This document shows, piece after piece, positions 20,347-32,350 of a stretch of DNA of 64,000 nt. Source of the stretch: Heliopora coerulea (lineage: Eukaryota; Cnidaria; Anthozoa; Scleralcyonacea; Helioporidae); assembly GCA_030142905.1 (NCBI GenBank), contig JASJOG010000133.1, positions 246,001 through 310,000 on the forward strand, in the 5' to 3' direction. The notes below the pieces were generated by a model. It was not told where the DNA came from. It ran no database searches and worked only from the letters and a program-made list of their open reading frames with translations. A program made the translations under genes and the position numbers. The stretch's first letter is position 1. Each line of letters opens with the position of its first letter.

Positions 20347-23300
20347 CTTTAAATTTTGACAACATAGAAGTAAACAAATCTAAGCATAACCACTCACTTT
20401 TTAAATTTTTATTCGAACACAAACGTTTTCGCTATAAAAGCTTTTCAGGTGTTTGACCATGTGAGTGGTTTACAGTTACATATATGATATCTATATTACG
20501 TCATCTATTTGATATGTTGATTTGGTGCTATATTTACAGTGTGATAATTACCTAGCATAATTCTATTGTAGTTGAGTCTATTGTAGTTAGGTCTTTTGAT
20601 GCGTTTTATTGTCTAGTATGATCCTTTGTAGTTCATTTTGAATGTTCAGGAATGTGAATTATTTTACTAATCCCTATTGAGGTGTGGGTTCAGTGTTTTA
20701 ATAATTTCTTGTTCTTTTGCTTCCCTGTGTAGTCGTGTTGAATTTGCACATTCGCAGATTGGCATAATGTTAAATAGTCCCCCGCTGCATCTGTGTATGT
20801 GTTTGCTTACTGCTAAATGTCTGTATTTTTCATGTTTTATTTGCTCTTTGTGCAAAGTCACTCTCTTCCGTAAGTTTTCGGTTGTTCCAACATAAAAACT
20901 GTCACATTTCCTACATGTTGTGACGTAAATAATGTCTCTTGATTTGCAGTTCATGTCCGATTTAATGATCCATATTTTTCCGTTACTAAGTTTTAATTCT
21001 TTCCCAGCTAGTATAAGTTCGCATGTCCCACATCTTGATTCTCCTCATTTTGAAACACTAAGTGATTGATGTTCGTCTACGAATTCTGCTCTTGTAAGAA
21101 TACGCTTAAAGTTTTTTGGTTGTCTGCGACAGATAATTAATTTGATTTCTGATAGTTTTTCCTTCATTTCGGAGTTTTTTAATAAGGATACTGTATTTCT
21201 GACTACTGTAGTTACTTGTGGATTGTTCGGATTGTGTGCAACCACTAGAGGCAATATCTTCGTATCCTTGGTTTTGCTTTTTGGCTTTCTCAGTTCTTTT
21301 ATATCCAGTTTCTTGGCTTTTTCTATGTCGCTCGTAATTATGGTTTCTGGGTAGTTTTGTTTTTTGAGGAAGTCTTTCAGTTCTTGTAAGCGCTGTTCGC
21401 ATGTGTCTCTGTCAGTCACGATGGCACGTACTCGTCTTGCTAGTGTGTAGGGTATGTTGAACTTGGTAGATTTTGGGTGGCAGGAGTAGAAATTCAGGTA
21501 TTGATGACTGTCGGTGCTTTTGTAATAGATGTCGATATGGAGTTTTTTTCCCTTCAAGACACACCGATATGTCCAAAAATGGTAATTCATTTTCGCTAGT
21601 TTCCATCGTAAACTGTATCTTGGGATGTAAGTTGTTTAGGAGGTCGTAAAGTTCCTGGAGTTCCTGTCTTAATTTTTGCCAAAGTAAAAAACAGTCGTCT
21701 AGAAATCGCTTGAAATCGTTTATAAACTTTTCCCGTTCGGTATTTCCGTATTTGTCCTGATACTGATTATAAAGTCTTTGTTCTAAAAATCTCATTACTA
21801 AAGTTGCATATGTTGGGGCCATCTTTGTGCCCATCGCGGTTCCCTGAATCTGTTTGTAATATTTCTTGTTAAATTTGAAGGTATTCTCTTTTAGAACCAG
21901 GGAGATAGCTTTGAGGATAAATTCTTTTGAAATTCGCTGCTCAATACATGTCGGATATTTGTTTAGCCAGTATTCTATCGCCTCCAGTCCTAATTTGTGA
22001 GGGATACTTGTGTATAAACTTATCACGTCAAAGGAAACAAGTATAGTGTTCTCTTGTATTTCTTTGGGTAAGTGATTTAATTAAACCAATTTCATCGCTT
22101 ATATATAGCTTGGGACTTTCTTGCACAGGGGTTTCAGAACTGTATCCAGGAAGTTGCTGAAGCAGTGTGTAGGTGAACACGGGCCAGTTACGATTGATCT
22201 CATCTTTAAATCCGCTGGTGGGTCTAATTTGAAATACTCCGAGTTTTGTTCCTTTATCGCCGTCTGAATTGTTGCGGACTTGTGGATTTTTGGAAGCCCA
22301 TAAAAATTTGATGTTCGGTGTGTAAATCGTTGAATGTATTTAGCCCCGTGTTTTGTTAATTCTTGTTCGTGTTCGTGAGTTAGTTTTTCGATTTTTCTCA
22401 TAATTTTGTCGTTTTCATCACTTTTTGTTAACTGTACATAATTTTCCTCATCACTCAGTAGCTCCAATATTTTGTTCTTGTAAAATATTTTGTCCATGAT
22501 CACGGTCGCCCCTCCTTTGTTCGCTTCTTTTATTATTACGAAGGAAACCTTTTGCAAATTTTTCAAAGCCGCTTTCTCCGATCGAAAAATATTTGATTTC
22601 GTCGCTTTTGGTTCTGTATTCTCTTGCTGACCTAATTTCGAAATTAGTTCTGCAATGTTTGAGGGCTTGGGTTGTTCAACTTTACATTTAAGCACATTCC
22701 AAAGTGCTCAATAGGATTTAAATCGGGTGACATGCTTGGCCAATCAAGTACCTTTACTTTCTTTTTCTTTAAAAAAGCAGATGTGACTCTAGCGGAATGC
22801 TTGGGGTCATTATCATGTTGAATAATTTTTCCTCTGCCAAGGCATTTCTGGGATGGTATCAATTTTGTATTCAAAATTTTGCAGTACATGTCTGCATTCA
22901 TGATGTTTTCTATAAAATGAAGCTCGCCTATACCCTGGGCACTCGTACAACCCCAAACCATCAAGCTGCCACCACTATGTTTAACTGCAGGTACCAGGTT
23001 TTTCTCGTTGTATTCTTCCCCAGGGCAACGCCACACATTTTTCGCCCCATCAGAACCAAAAAGATTTATTTTGGTCTCATCTGACCACAATATAGACTCC
23101 CAAAATGACATTGGCCTATCGCTGTACTCTTGTGCAAACTGTACACGGGCTAGTTTGTGTCTCGGCTTTAAAAGAGGCTTCTTACGAGGTCGTCTACCGT
23201 GTAGGTTTACTTGATGGAGGGTACGTCGTACAGTTGAAGTTGAAACACTAATACCGGTAGCCTCAGAGACAACGTTAGCGAGATTGGGAGCACTCTCCCT

Positions 23301-24044
23301 TGGATTTTGATCGACCACTGATGCCACATAACGCTCTAATCGAACTGATAATTTTCTTGGTCGACCTGAACGACCATTCACGACTACAAGTGTACCAGAC
23401 TTCTTATACTTCTGTACAATTTTTGCCACAGTGCTTTTACTGAGTTTTAATGTATTAGCTATTTTGATGTATCCCTGCTTGTCCTGATGCATTAAAATAA
23501 TAGTTTTCTTAAGATCAAGCGACAATTCTTCACCATGTGGTGCCATGACTGAACCCAATGACCAAAACGGTCAAAGTCCAAAAAATATGCATATAAAATC
23601 ACCAATTTATGAAAGCTAACATAGTCTCTGAAGGTAATCAAGCATTTCACTATTATTAAAATGCAACGACATACGTTATGTGATAATTTAAGAATGACAA
23701 AAGAGCCCCAAATTAAACGTTTTTTTAGATGACCTTGTCAGGGGTGTAATCACTTTTGAAACAATACCATTTTACAAAGCTAGCCACAGACACGTTGCGT
23801 GTAAATATTTCTAATATTTGAATATAAATAAAAGATCACAATTGATTGTACATTACTACATCTGAGATCTTGTTTATTATGTCTGTTTTATTTGTGAAAA
23901 AAATTACTTTTTCTTAAAAATCAGAAGGGGTGTACTCACTTTTGAGACATACTGTATAGCGAAAACGTTTGTGTTCGAATAAAAATTTAAAAGCTGAGTG
24001 GTTATGCTTAGATTTGTTTACTTTCTTGTTGTCAAAACTTAAAG
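20347..24044 (-). mobile_element. Penelope-like element with inverted termini, disrupted by a Tc1
   Basis: The termini 20347-20436 and 23955-24044 are about 90-bp inverted repeats that share AACGTTTTCGCTATA and AAATCTAAGCATAACCAC. Between them the minus strand encodes a PLE polyprotein. 22695-22099 has FVIIKEANKGGATVIMD and FYGLPKIHKS. 22026-21412 has SLYTSIP, QGTAMGTKMAPTYA and the catalytic FLDDCFLLW. 21590-21045 has DIYYKSTDSHQYLNFYSCHP. 20954-20667 has the GIY-YIG domain (IIYVTTCRKCDSFYVGTTENL ending LNPHLNRD). Frameshifts separate these pieces near 22060, 21560 and 21000. The N-terminus is fused to a truncated Tc1 at about 22690. A degenerate CUGAAAA-hairpin-GAAAAC motif lies at 20424-20448 on the minus strand. 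Confidence 0.85.
22690..23956 (-). mobile_element. Tc1-like transposon (DD34E), truncated at its 3' end
   Basis: Transposase frame from an ATG at 23546 down to about 22690, about 285 codons with no break seen. It has an N-terminal paired-like DNA-binding domain (YIKIANTLKLSKSTVAKIV and GRSGRPRKLS), a first catalytic Asp in LWSDETKINLFG, a second in HDNDPKHSAR and the Glu in SPDLNPIEH. I count 34 residues between the last two. Just after that Glu the Tc1 sequence stops and Penelope-like coding begins, so the C-terminus and one terminal repeat are lost. The remaining terminus is at 23931-23956 (TGTACTCACTTTTGAGAC), with a related subterminal copy at 23741-23762. It ends at a TA next to the PLE inverted terminus. 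Confidence 0.9.
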
Positions 24045-24047
24045 ACA

Positions 24048-24048
<1 letters not shown>

Positions 24049-24126
<78 letters not shown>

Positions 24127-24140
24127 ATATATATATATAT
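24049..24140. repeat. ATCT then AT microsatellite
   Basis: About 19 ATCT units (24049-24125) followed by AT units. Confidence 0.95.
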
Positions 24141-24153
24141 GTATGTATGTATA

Positions 24154-24265
24154 TGTACCACAAGTGTGGGACATTTGAGTTGCCTATATAATATAGGCTT
24201 CTCCATCCTGCTCGTCAGCACTACACTGATGAGGCCCAGTAGGCTGATGTCTTCTGCAGTGTAGG
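24154..24265 (+). ncRNA. Degenerate hammerhead-bearing repeat
   Basis: The first 105 bp match 51978-52070 closely (TGTACCAC, GTGGGACATTTGAGTTGCC, CACTACACTGATGAGGCCCA). The CUGAUGA core and the outer stem CUACA/UGUAG remain, but the GAAA core is replaced by UGAUG, so catalysis is not expected. Confidence 0.55.
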
Positions 24266-25640
24266 TTAATTGTGAAAATCTTAACTTGCTAACTTTTATT
24301 TTGTATAAATACGTAAAAATATACTGCATTTCAATCATTGAAGTCTCGTGATTTTGATAAAAGAGAAATTAGAATTTTACGTCTTATGTTTTAAGTTAAA
24401 AAGGTTATAATTAATCAAACAAAATTTCGTTGTTGAAATTTTTTTATTTACATTTTTCACTCTTTTTTCCAATTGTGGAATATAACACGTCATAATCTAA
24501 TTATTTTAATTCTAATCTAATCAAATCTAATTAATAATTAAACTATTTATTTCAAAGACACTTTGATATAAGAAAAATCTGATTAAATTAGTATTTTTTC
24601 CTTAGCTTTTTTTAGGGATATTTTAAAAGGAGAAAATACTTTATTGCAGCTTGAAATACGTATACACCGTCGTAAGTAAGTCGAGGAGCCTGTCCCTTAA
24701 AAGATTTTCAGGAGCTTTTGAACCTTTTCGAGGTCACTTTTCAACATCATGTGAATTATTTACACAATTACATTCAGCAGATTGTTGATGGGTGAAATCA
24801 GTTAGACAGGAGTAGATCTCTTCTTACGTACCGTTGTCTATGAACCCTTTCCAAGGGCTTCAAATACTTCACTCACCTTTTCGCCTTGTTGTTTATTTTC
24901 TTGCTTATAAATGATTTTGCTTTTCAAATCTTTACACTAAGGCTACAGATCCTGTAGTTGCGTTTTCCTGTTATAACTATAAATGCTTAGCCTGCACATG
25001 CTATGACAAATAAAAAGGTTAATCACCAACCCCGTGAAACTAACAAATAAAAGACTAGTCCCTGCTGTCGAAACCACGTAGTCACTGAGAATGTCCAGTA
25101 TTGAAACATTTTTCGGATAAAAAAAGACGAATTCTCCGTTCCAAATGGTTTAGTTTTAGGAGAAAATCGCGTCGTAATTTTCATCATCCGTCAGAAATTC
25201 GTCAATCCTGCTCAATTCACCCACGGAGTCATTGATAAGACAAAAATCTGTTTGAAAGAGAACACAAACTATCCAGGCATTTAACGCCAAGTTGATTTAA
25301 AAGTTAAGAACAGTATTTACTGGCAGGCAACAATTCGCACACGCCCTAAACCATTGCAAATGTAGAAATTTCCTGAAATTGCTGAGCAAATCGTTGGATT
25401 TGATCTTATTAGTCGGTATCCCTCCAGTGACGTGAGTGGTTGTCGGATGAAGCTTGATTTTACCTTGACAAGGCAATTGATGCCCATGCAAAATCGTCCA
25501 GAGTGACAGTGACCAACAACTAATGGCCAACATTTTTAGAAGAAAGGTTGTTTTCCTGAGGATAGAACTTCACGAATGTTCATCTATCATTCAAGATATT
25601 TCCAAGCTCCCAGATTTCCAAAATATATATTTCGACAGTT
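24266..25640. other. Unassigned spacer
   Basis: AT-rich sequence. No gene or repeat was recognised, and short frames (for example 25297-25533 minus) have no domain. Confidence 0.5.
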
Positions 25641-26950
25641 TTAAAAGTTTGCCATTAATCAATCAATCATTCATTTATACACGTAACACCTAAGAGTACA
25701 AGATTTGTTAAAACATGCACGTGTACTTAAACTATAAATAACTAAATAATCTAACATAAAACGAAAAGATTTATATGATCCTGTTTCAATGATTAGTAAT
25801 CATTGAAACAGGATCATATAAATCTTTTCGTTTTATGTTAGATTATTTAGTTATTTATAGTTTAAGTACACGTGCATGTTTTAACAAATCTTGTACTCTT
25901 AGGTGTTACGTGTATTGATTACGTTAAAATTAATAAATTATACTAGATAAAAACAATCAACTATTTATCTATATTTAAGTCAAGAAAATATCTATATCAA
26001 GGTCAATATTATTTAAAATATTTTTAAAAAAGTTAATATTGTCGGCATTACGGTCTGAGTCTGGAAGATGATTCCACAGTCGACTGATAATAGAGCAAAA
26101 AGAATTTTTTGCCCACTTAGTACTAAATCTAGGTTGATCAACTTTAGTTCCATATCCTCGTAGATTATATGGAGTTAACAGAATTCTAAAAAAATCTTCA
26201 AGATAAGTTGGACCTTGTCCTTTCAAACATCTAAAAAGTAAAACCAATGACTGCAGGTGCCTGCAATGAATCAAGGATTTCATATCAGCATAATGTAGAA
26301 CACTTTCATGGGTATTCGATTTTGCCAAACCCACTAGTGTTCTCAACATATAATAGTTAGTATCTTCAAGTTTACTTGCCAATGTTTTACTAATTTCTAA
26401 TAGGACTGGACTGCAGTATTCAAAATGTGGTAAAATGTAGGCTTTGTACAGTCTCATCATTGTTTCGGGGCTGACCATTCACTTCAACTTACGTAAAACT
26501 GCACATTTTGCATAGGCTTTTTTCAATTGTTCGTTCACATGTATTGTCAGCTTAAGTTTGTCATGCATATTAACACCAGATATCTTTAGGGATTCTTTGA
26601 TTTCAATTGGTAAGTCATTCATTTTCAAAGAGTAATTTTACGTTGATGGTCGACGGGTCAAAGCTTGAGTCTTGGAAGAATTTGTAGTTAACATTTTCCA
26701 ATGAAACCATTCGGATAATGTATGTAACTCACTGTTAATCGTATACTCTAAAACCCTAGGTGAGTGATTTGCGAAGTATTCTGTTGTGTCGTCAGCGTAG
26801 AATCTTGAGGAGACTCTGGATATAAAATAATTTAAATCGTTCATAAAAATATTAAATAAAAGTGGTCCCAGTAGTGTACCCTGTGGTAAGCCAGTTGTTA
26901 TAATTTTCCAGCTTGAATAAATATAGGTTTTCACGGCTTCCAAATCACTT
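25641..26950 (-). mobile_element. L2/CR1-like retrotransposon family B, 3' half
   Basis: Minus-strand RT C-terminal half. 26943-26638 has TTGLPQGTLLGPLLF (motif B) and RFYADDTTEYF (motif C, Asp pair intact). After a short broken linker (NMHDKLKLTIHVNEQLKK), 26478-25975 has MMRLYKAYILPHFEYCSPV and a C-terminus of SRLWNHLPDSDRN ending DIFLT-stop. A TGA at 26476-26478 or a frame change separates the halves. The 5' end is truncated near 26950, so the endonuclease and RT fingers are missing. The 3' UTR is caught up in a perfect palindrome, and the element ends in GATT/ATTGA-type short repeats at about 25650-25672. Confidence 0.85.
25677..25915. repeat. Perfect 239-bp palindrome
   Basis: Arms 25677-25795 and 25797-25915 (119 bp each) are exact reverse complements by direct reading, with a single G at 25796 as spacer. 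The sequence belongs to the 3' UTR of the adjacent minus-strand retrotransposon. Confidence 0.95.
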
Positions 26951-27569
26951 TTTGCTGGTCCAGAGCAATCGGGCTGTTCGAGGTTTGATGCAAATCTAAT
27001 GCATTTAGCCCTATCCGGACAACAGATTTATAGCATCGCAATTGGACCCAGGAGTTGTAAAATCTTGTCTAATTCCATCAATCTACACTACATTCCACAA
27101 CAAGTGCAGTTCCTTCTTTAGCTTTAAATGGCTTTACCATGAGAATCCATTTGCCTCGCGTCGTGAATGGACAACAGCCTATCTTTTTCATATGTAATAT
27201 CCTCAACCATTCACCCGTTGAAAGATGAAAAGATAAATTGAAGGACTACGCAGACAAACCTCTCTATTCAGAACATTGCTAGTTTAAAATGTTAGAACAG
27301 AAGCAATCAGTTATCCACCCACATGAACCAAGACTTTCGTGATGAAGGAGAACAAAAGGATTAAAGAAAATAGTACAAAAAGAATCCGAACACATCAAAC
27401 GAAACACAGTGTATTCTTCGAAAAGATTTTATCAAAGCAAAAGATCGAGAAACTTTGTTAAACGTTGAGGATGACGAAGACCATTAAAAACTCTCTTGAG
27501 CATTCCGACGATCCAACAGTATACGCAATGCGATTTACATATGTTGGAAATGTGGGAGCTTGAAGATAC
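26951..27569. other. Unassigned spacer
   Basis: Nothing recognised. Confidence 0.45.
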
Positions 27570-27770
27570 CTTGAATCAACGATAGATGAACGATCGTCAA
27601 GCTCTTACCTCAGAAAAAAAAAGACTTCTGAGCTCCAGACGGTAATCGAACCCGGTAACCTTCTGATTAAAGGAGAGACGCTCTTACCAATGAGCTACCA
27701 AGAGTAAGATAATGAGCCAAAGGGCAAGTTCGACATATTTGCGACCTCAGCGGCAGCCACGATATGTTAA
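27570..27770 (-). mobile_element. tRNA-derived SINE, degenerate copy
   Basis: On the minus strand, a tRNA-like block with A-box-like GGTAGCTCATTGGTAAGAGC and a B-box-like GGTTCGATTACCGTCTGGAG, followed by the family tail CAGAAGTC. It belongs to the family described at 50385-50610. Confidence 0.75.
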
Positions 27771-29124
27771 CAATATTTGATTACACAAAATGCTCGAAAT
27801 CGTTATGCCGACAGTGATTAACAAAAAAAGGTTTATTCTAACCCACTGGGACTTTCTTTTCACATCATATTTATTCTACAACGCTTTCAAAGTATAGGCA
27901 AGACTGTTTTTGGATGAAGAATTACAATGCAAAACCTTTCCAGAAAAGGGAAACAGGTGCAGTGTACTTTTTCATTGACTTTCGGATTACAGTACGTCAT
28001 TTTCGCATATAAATCGGTTTTATCTCAAGTAAATAAAGATGGTTCATATTCAGTTTCATGAAGTGCAAATACTTGCCACAGAGAGCGCTAGAACATAAAA
28101 ATGTGCCCCAAGCAATTGTTTTCTTTGATGCCATCGGTGATTAATGGTGACATAATTAAGTCGAAAAAAATGAAGCAGGATTGTTGTAACAATAATTCAA
28201 ATGTTAAAGGAGGGGAAAGAATGTGTCTCATGTATGACAAGGCAAAAACGACTCGTACGGATCGAGTTACACAAAAGTGTATTCGAAATAAAGAAATAGA
28301 GACCAAACAAACACAAAGTGAACGTCGACGAGAAAGGCCTTCATACAAAATGTGACAAGAGTAAGCAGTTCAAAGATTTTTAGCACATTCAAGATTAAAT
28401 TACATGCATCTCATAAAATTGCAAAAGTGGTCGGATGAGACACACTTCAACCGAATTCGAAAGAATCCTTTCAGAAACTTCTACGCTTTTATAGAGAATG
28501 AAAATGGTAAAATGAGCATTTAACGAGATGCCAATTACCTGTGGTTTCTTTTAAGTATTAAAATTTACATTATTTACCAGCATTTGTGGTCGTCGAAAAT
28601 CTAGTTTGTTTAAGGTGATTATTTTTGATTTTCAGATTTCAGAATGTGTGGAGACATATAGAGTAAGAATTGTAAACATACTTTGTAAATCAAGATATAC
28701 ATTCTATGTTAATCATTTCCGCTCCATGAAGTGAAGCATATTCATTGTTATTCAGCATTCAATTGTCTCACCTTTCTAGCTCACTTTCGACGGGCACAGA
28801 TGGGGTTAAACTACAAGGCCTGTAAAAAAGATCGCCAAAAGTTAAGGAATGTCTTCAACAGATGCTAAACTAAAGTTAAAGAAGAATTTTTGTTCCTGGT
28901 CGGTTTATTGATATCTGTCGTATACTACCGCATTTGAAGTTAGGCGCTCTGGATTATATTAGGCAAGACATCACATAGCATTACATTTAGGATTAAGTCT
29001 AACCCATCATTATTGCACTGGAGTTAACAAGTCCAAGGAACTAAGGTAAACAGAATCCCACTCAGGATCCAAACAATCCCGGAAGTCAATTTTTATTACT
29101 TGATTCACGACCTGGACTTAAATT
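27771..29124. other. Unassigned spacer
   Basis: Overlapping open frames on both strands at 28088-28355 show no recognisable product. Nothing else was seen. Confidence 0.45.
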
Positions 29125-29325
29125 ATATCTTGAGATGATAGATGAATGATCGTCAAGTCCTATACTCAGAAAAACGATTTCTGAGCCCCAGACGGGGATC
29201 CAACCCGCAACGTTCTGATGACCGGTGAGACGCTCTAACCATTAAGTTACCAAGACTCTGACGGAGAGCGAAGGTGCAAGTTCGACATACATGTGCGACC
29301 TAAGCGGAGGCCACTATGTACTGAT
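29125..29325 (-). mobile_element. tRNA-derived SINE, minus copy of an inverted pair
   Basis: On the minus strand: GCGACCTAAGCGG-type head on the outer side, GTAACTTAATGGTTAGAGCG (A box), GGGTTGGATCCCCGTCTGGG (B box) and the tail with TCGTTTTTCTGAGTATAGG. A plus-strand partner follows directly. Confidence 0.85.
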
Positions 29326-29339
29326 AATGATAGAAGAAA

Positions 29340-29490
29340 TTTATATGTTAGTTGTATGAGAGCTTGCTGAGGGTTCGATCTCCGTCTGGGGCTCAGAAAT
29401 CGTTTTTCTAAGTATAGGGCTTGACAATCATTCATCGATGATCTAAAGATATTTGCATGCTCTCATACAACTAACATATAAACTTAAATT
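29340..29490 (+). mobile_element. tRNA-derived SINE, plus partial copy of an inverted pair
   Basis: It begins in the B-box region (GGTTCGATCTCCGTCTGGGG) and continues through CAGAAATCGTTTTTC and TTGACAATCATTCATC. Both partners are bordered by the same TTATATGTTAGTTGTATGAGA sequence in opposite orientation. Confidence 0.8.
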
Positions 29491-30435
29491 ATATCAAATT
29501 AAATTAAATTAAATCTTCTTATATCAAGTCAAATCGAATTCAACAAAATCGGTTCAATTCAGATCAGTCCACAGCACGTCATTTCCGCTAAGATCCGATC
29601 AAGTCTGACTTGATCTGATCAGATCAGAACAAACAAGGTGGGATCACATTAGGTTGAAGTAATCCATACAAACTATCAGTTAATGTAATGAGTATGGGTT
29701 TAATGTGCGTGTATCTTAGCGTGCAATCTGGGTGTGTTTAGTGATTCCAGAACGTATTTTATTTTTCTCATTTTTTGCACTGCTGTTTTTTTTCTTTCAA
29801 CAAATCATCAGGTGTGGATCCAGAGCAGTTCCACCAGCTCCAGAGAACCAGTCAAAACATGAGGAAAAATTATTTACATTTTTTAGCCGAATTCCCTGCA
29901 AGATGTTAACATATGACGTTGGACGTCTACTCCTTTGAACGTCTGTGAGTCACAATTTCATTCTTATTTTAGTGGAGTGCTTTTTAGCCGGTGTGAAATG
30001 ATCTTTAATTGTTACGAAATAGTAAATTAGTCGTGAACTGATAACAATTCACCATGATTGGCCGAACAATTTCTGAAACTGGTTAAACATTGTTGTGATC
30101 GGTAAACCAATTCAGTGGAACTGAATCGATATACATATAAATAATCGTGTATGCCCACCTGTGCGTGTGCATGTGCGATGCGTGTACGAATATTTGTACC
30201 TGCACGTGCACTTGTACGTATGCCCAAAGGCCTCTCTTTAGGTTGGTCATTTCATATATGTAGAATCGATAATTTTCACCATCATATCATTAATTCCCTC
30301 ATGTCTTGCACTAAAAAGAAGTGCATACAAATGCTTCCCTAAAATGCTCTACCGATGTAAACTGTACAACATATTTTACAAACTACTTTAGGATTGCTGT
30401 AAAATGGAAAGTTAATTATGTAAGAGAGATGTTCT
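29491..30435. other. Low-complexity and unassigned spacer
   Basis: 29490-29640 is a degenerate AAATTAAAT/TCAAGTC-rich stretch, and 30140-30230 is GT-rich with imperfect GTGCGTGTGCATGTG runs. No gene was seen. Confidence 0.5.
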
Positions 30436-30483
30436 GATGATCCACATGCATTTGAAGAAGACTTCAAATGCATGTGGATCATC
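30436..30483. repeat. Perfect hairpin, 22-bp arms
   Basis: GATGATCCACATGCATTTGA plus AG, a 4-nt loop, then the exact inverse (30462-30483). Confidence 0.9.
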
Positions 30484-30905
30484 CACAAATCCGACATGTC
30501 TATTCATCCCATCTCCTCATGAATGCCTTTATTCGAATCATTTGCAGGTTTAACTTCTAACGTTACAATAAAATCAGTTAAATTACTTGGTCTACTAAAA
30601 CCCTTCTCAAATTTTTCACGGGCATCTTTCTCATATCATGTAAAGTCTGTAAAACTGGCTATATAGAGAATTTATCATTTTGCGTATCCTTGACAACACT
30701 CCATGAAAATCAACAACAAAAGGCATCCCGTCCTCTATTTTAATATTTATATTTCTGACATTCTGACAAAGATTGATTTCTTCAAACTTTATTCTAACTT
30801 TTGAAAATTGAAATTTTCGAACTTTAAGTTTAAAACCTCTTTTACAAAAACATGGCCATATATTTCTTTTAACCTTTTCTCAACAATTTTTTTTGTTTTT
30901 GAGCA
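30484..30905 (-). mobile_element. Decayed Penelope-like fragment
   Basis: The minus strand in shifting frames gives a basic linker (FKLKVRKFQFSKVRIKFEE), then PFVVDFHGVLSRIRKMINSL and FSRPSNLTDFIVTLEVK. These line up with the segment between reverse transcriptase and GIY-YIG in the PLE at 52300-54464 (LPLVMTFHPALSGVGKI ... NLKDNLVRSKLK). Several stops make it dead. No RT core or endonuclease is retained. Confidence 0.55.
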
Positions 30906-31306
30906 GGTAATTGGAACCACGCTGGTGTTACAGTTATGTAGTTGTGATTGTCTAACGATTGGGAGTGAAACTGTTAATGATGGAACGCGCTTTTAGCCGC
31001 GGGCTATAGTGAGCGTGACATGGCTACACTAGTGGTATGCCACGTCGAATTGAGTGAATGAGTATGAGTCTTTAGTTTCAGAGTAAATCGTGGAGTATAC
31101 ATTTGTGCTGTGAAGGTGTATTAGTAATTAGCACGAGTGCGATACGGGAATTCAAAACCGACCACCCGCCTTAGGGTTTTACCGACAGTTAGACGGCTAC
31201 GCAATTGGCCATGCAGTGTAGAGTTTAATAAAGAAGTATGTATGAATACAGAGAGAAAGAGTAAAAGATGCGTAACATTGTCTTGTGCATAAATATCTTG
31301 GGACAC

Positions 31307-31352
31307 AACCCAGGACGTACGTTTCGGCCTTCTGTGGCCTCTTCAGCAGGGA
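31307..31352 (-). ncRNA. Hammerhead ribozyme candidate (type I)
   Basis: The minus strand reads CCCUG, core CUGAAGA, stem II GGCC/GGCC with loop ACAGAA, core GAAA, a stem III of ACG/CGU with a 2-nt UA loop, triplet GUC, then CUGGG, which pairs with CCCUG apart from one U-U. All core positions fit CUGANGA/GAAA/GUC. The very short stem III matches the minimal hammerheads known from Penelope-like elements, which tend to act as dimers. Confidence 0.65.
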
Positions 31353-32350
31353 TATGGGGTTGGCAGTCGATGTTATACAGTCGGAAGAGAAGCGATAATC
31401 AGTATAAAATAAAATAAAATATAAGTAGAAAGAGATAAGATGTGTGCTTACCAGTCTTGTGTGTCTTGGAAAGACCAATTCTGCGTGCCATCGTAATCTT
31501 AAGGGGAGTTTACCGCATGTTGAGAGAAGGTGGGCATCCGTGTTAGCGTTGGACAGAATGGGAGCGTAAACGGGTTGTGATGTGAAGTTTAAGCGAGTAG
31601 TGTTGTTCGTTCCCAGTAAATAAAGGGTGCGCGGATCAAATGTGTCCTTTGAGGATAACTGTGAAGTGTTGGATCATAAGAGGGTAGTGTTGCGAGATGA
31701 GTTCATGTGTTATTTGACACCATGTTGAATACCCGATTTTACATGTCTCGGATGACAAGAACCATTATCCAAATACTAAAGAGCAACCGAGGATTTAGAA
31801 TTCACATGAGTCATTATGAATTTTCTAAGTTCAACCATAAAATCCAAACACACCACCCTTTGAGACGGCCGTTCCCACATGTGCTTTATAGTGTAATGAT
31901 AAGAATTAACCCTTTACCGGCCAATTATTTTGGGGGTGTTTTAGATCCGCCTAAATAGAATGTGAACGAAGTGGGGTCATATACCACCAAATATGTTGGT
32001 TAGGAGTTAATAAAATTAAAAGATTGCAAAGTTTCTTACTATCCTGCAACTAGATCAGAAACATATGAAGCATTGCTTCAGATTTTGCAGAATTGGAGGT
32101 TCAATTCCCAGCCCAAGGCTTATGAGTTGCGTCTTTTTCAACTAGTTACAGTTGAGTTGTAAAATGTATAATTCAGACTCACGAACATTTCCTTTCACTC
32201 GGTATAGATCCCTCAACAAACGCATTCACGTCCAAGCTTATTACTTAAGTAGTAATACAAAAAGTTTCATTTCTTGGTGTGAAAAGCTTTTTACAGTTAA
32301 ATCACGAAGAAAGAAATAGATACGTGGGTGGACGACTTTTCAGATCATAA
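31353..32350. other. Unassigned spacer
   Basis: No mobile element, RNA gene or repeat recognised. Confidence 0.45.

Noticed and set aside
24049..24126. Regular short repeats as a possible CRISPR array
   Set aside because: Units are 4-bp tandem repeats with no spacers, and the DNA is eukaryotic.
28088..28355. Overlapping 84-86-codon frames on both strands
   Set aside because: No recognisable domain, no neighbouring signal, and mutual overlap suggests chance.
31197..31478. 93-codon minus frame
   Set aside because: It overlaps the hammerhead candidate and has no recognisable protein features.
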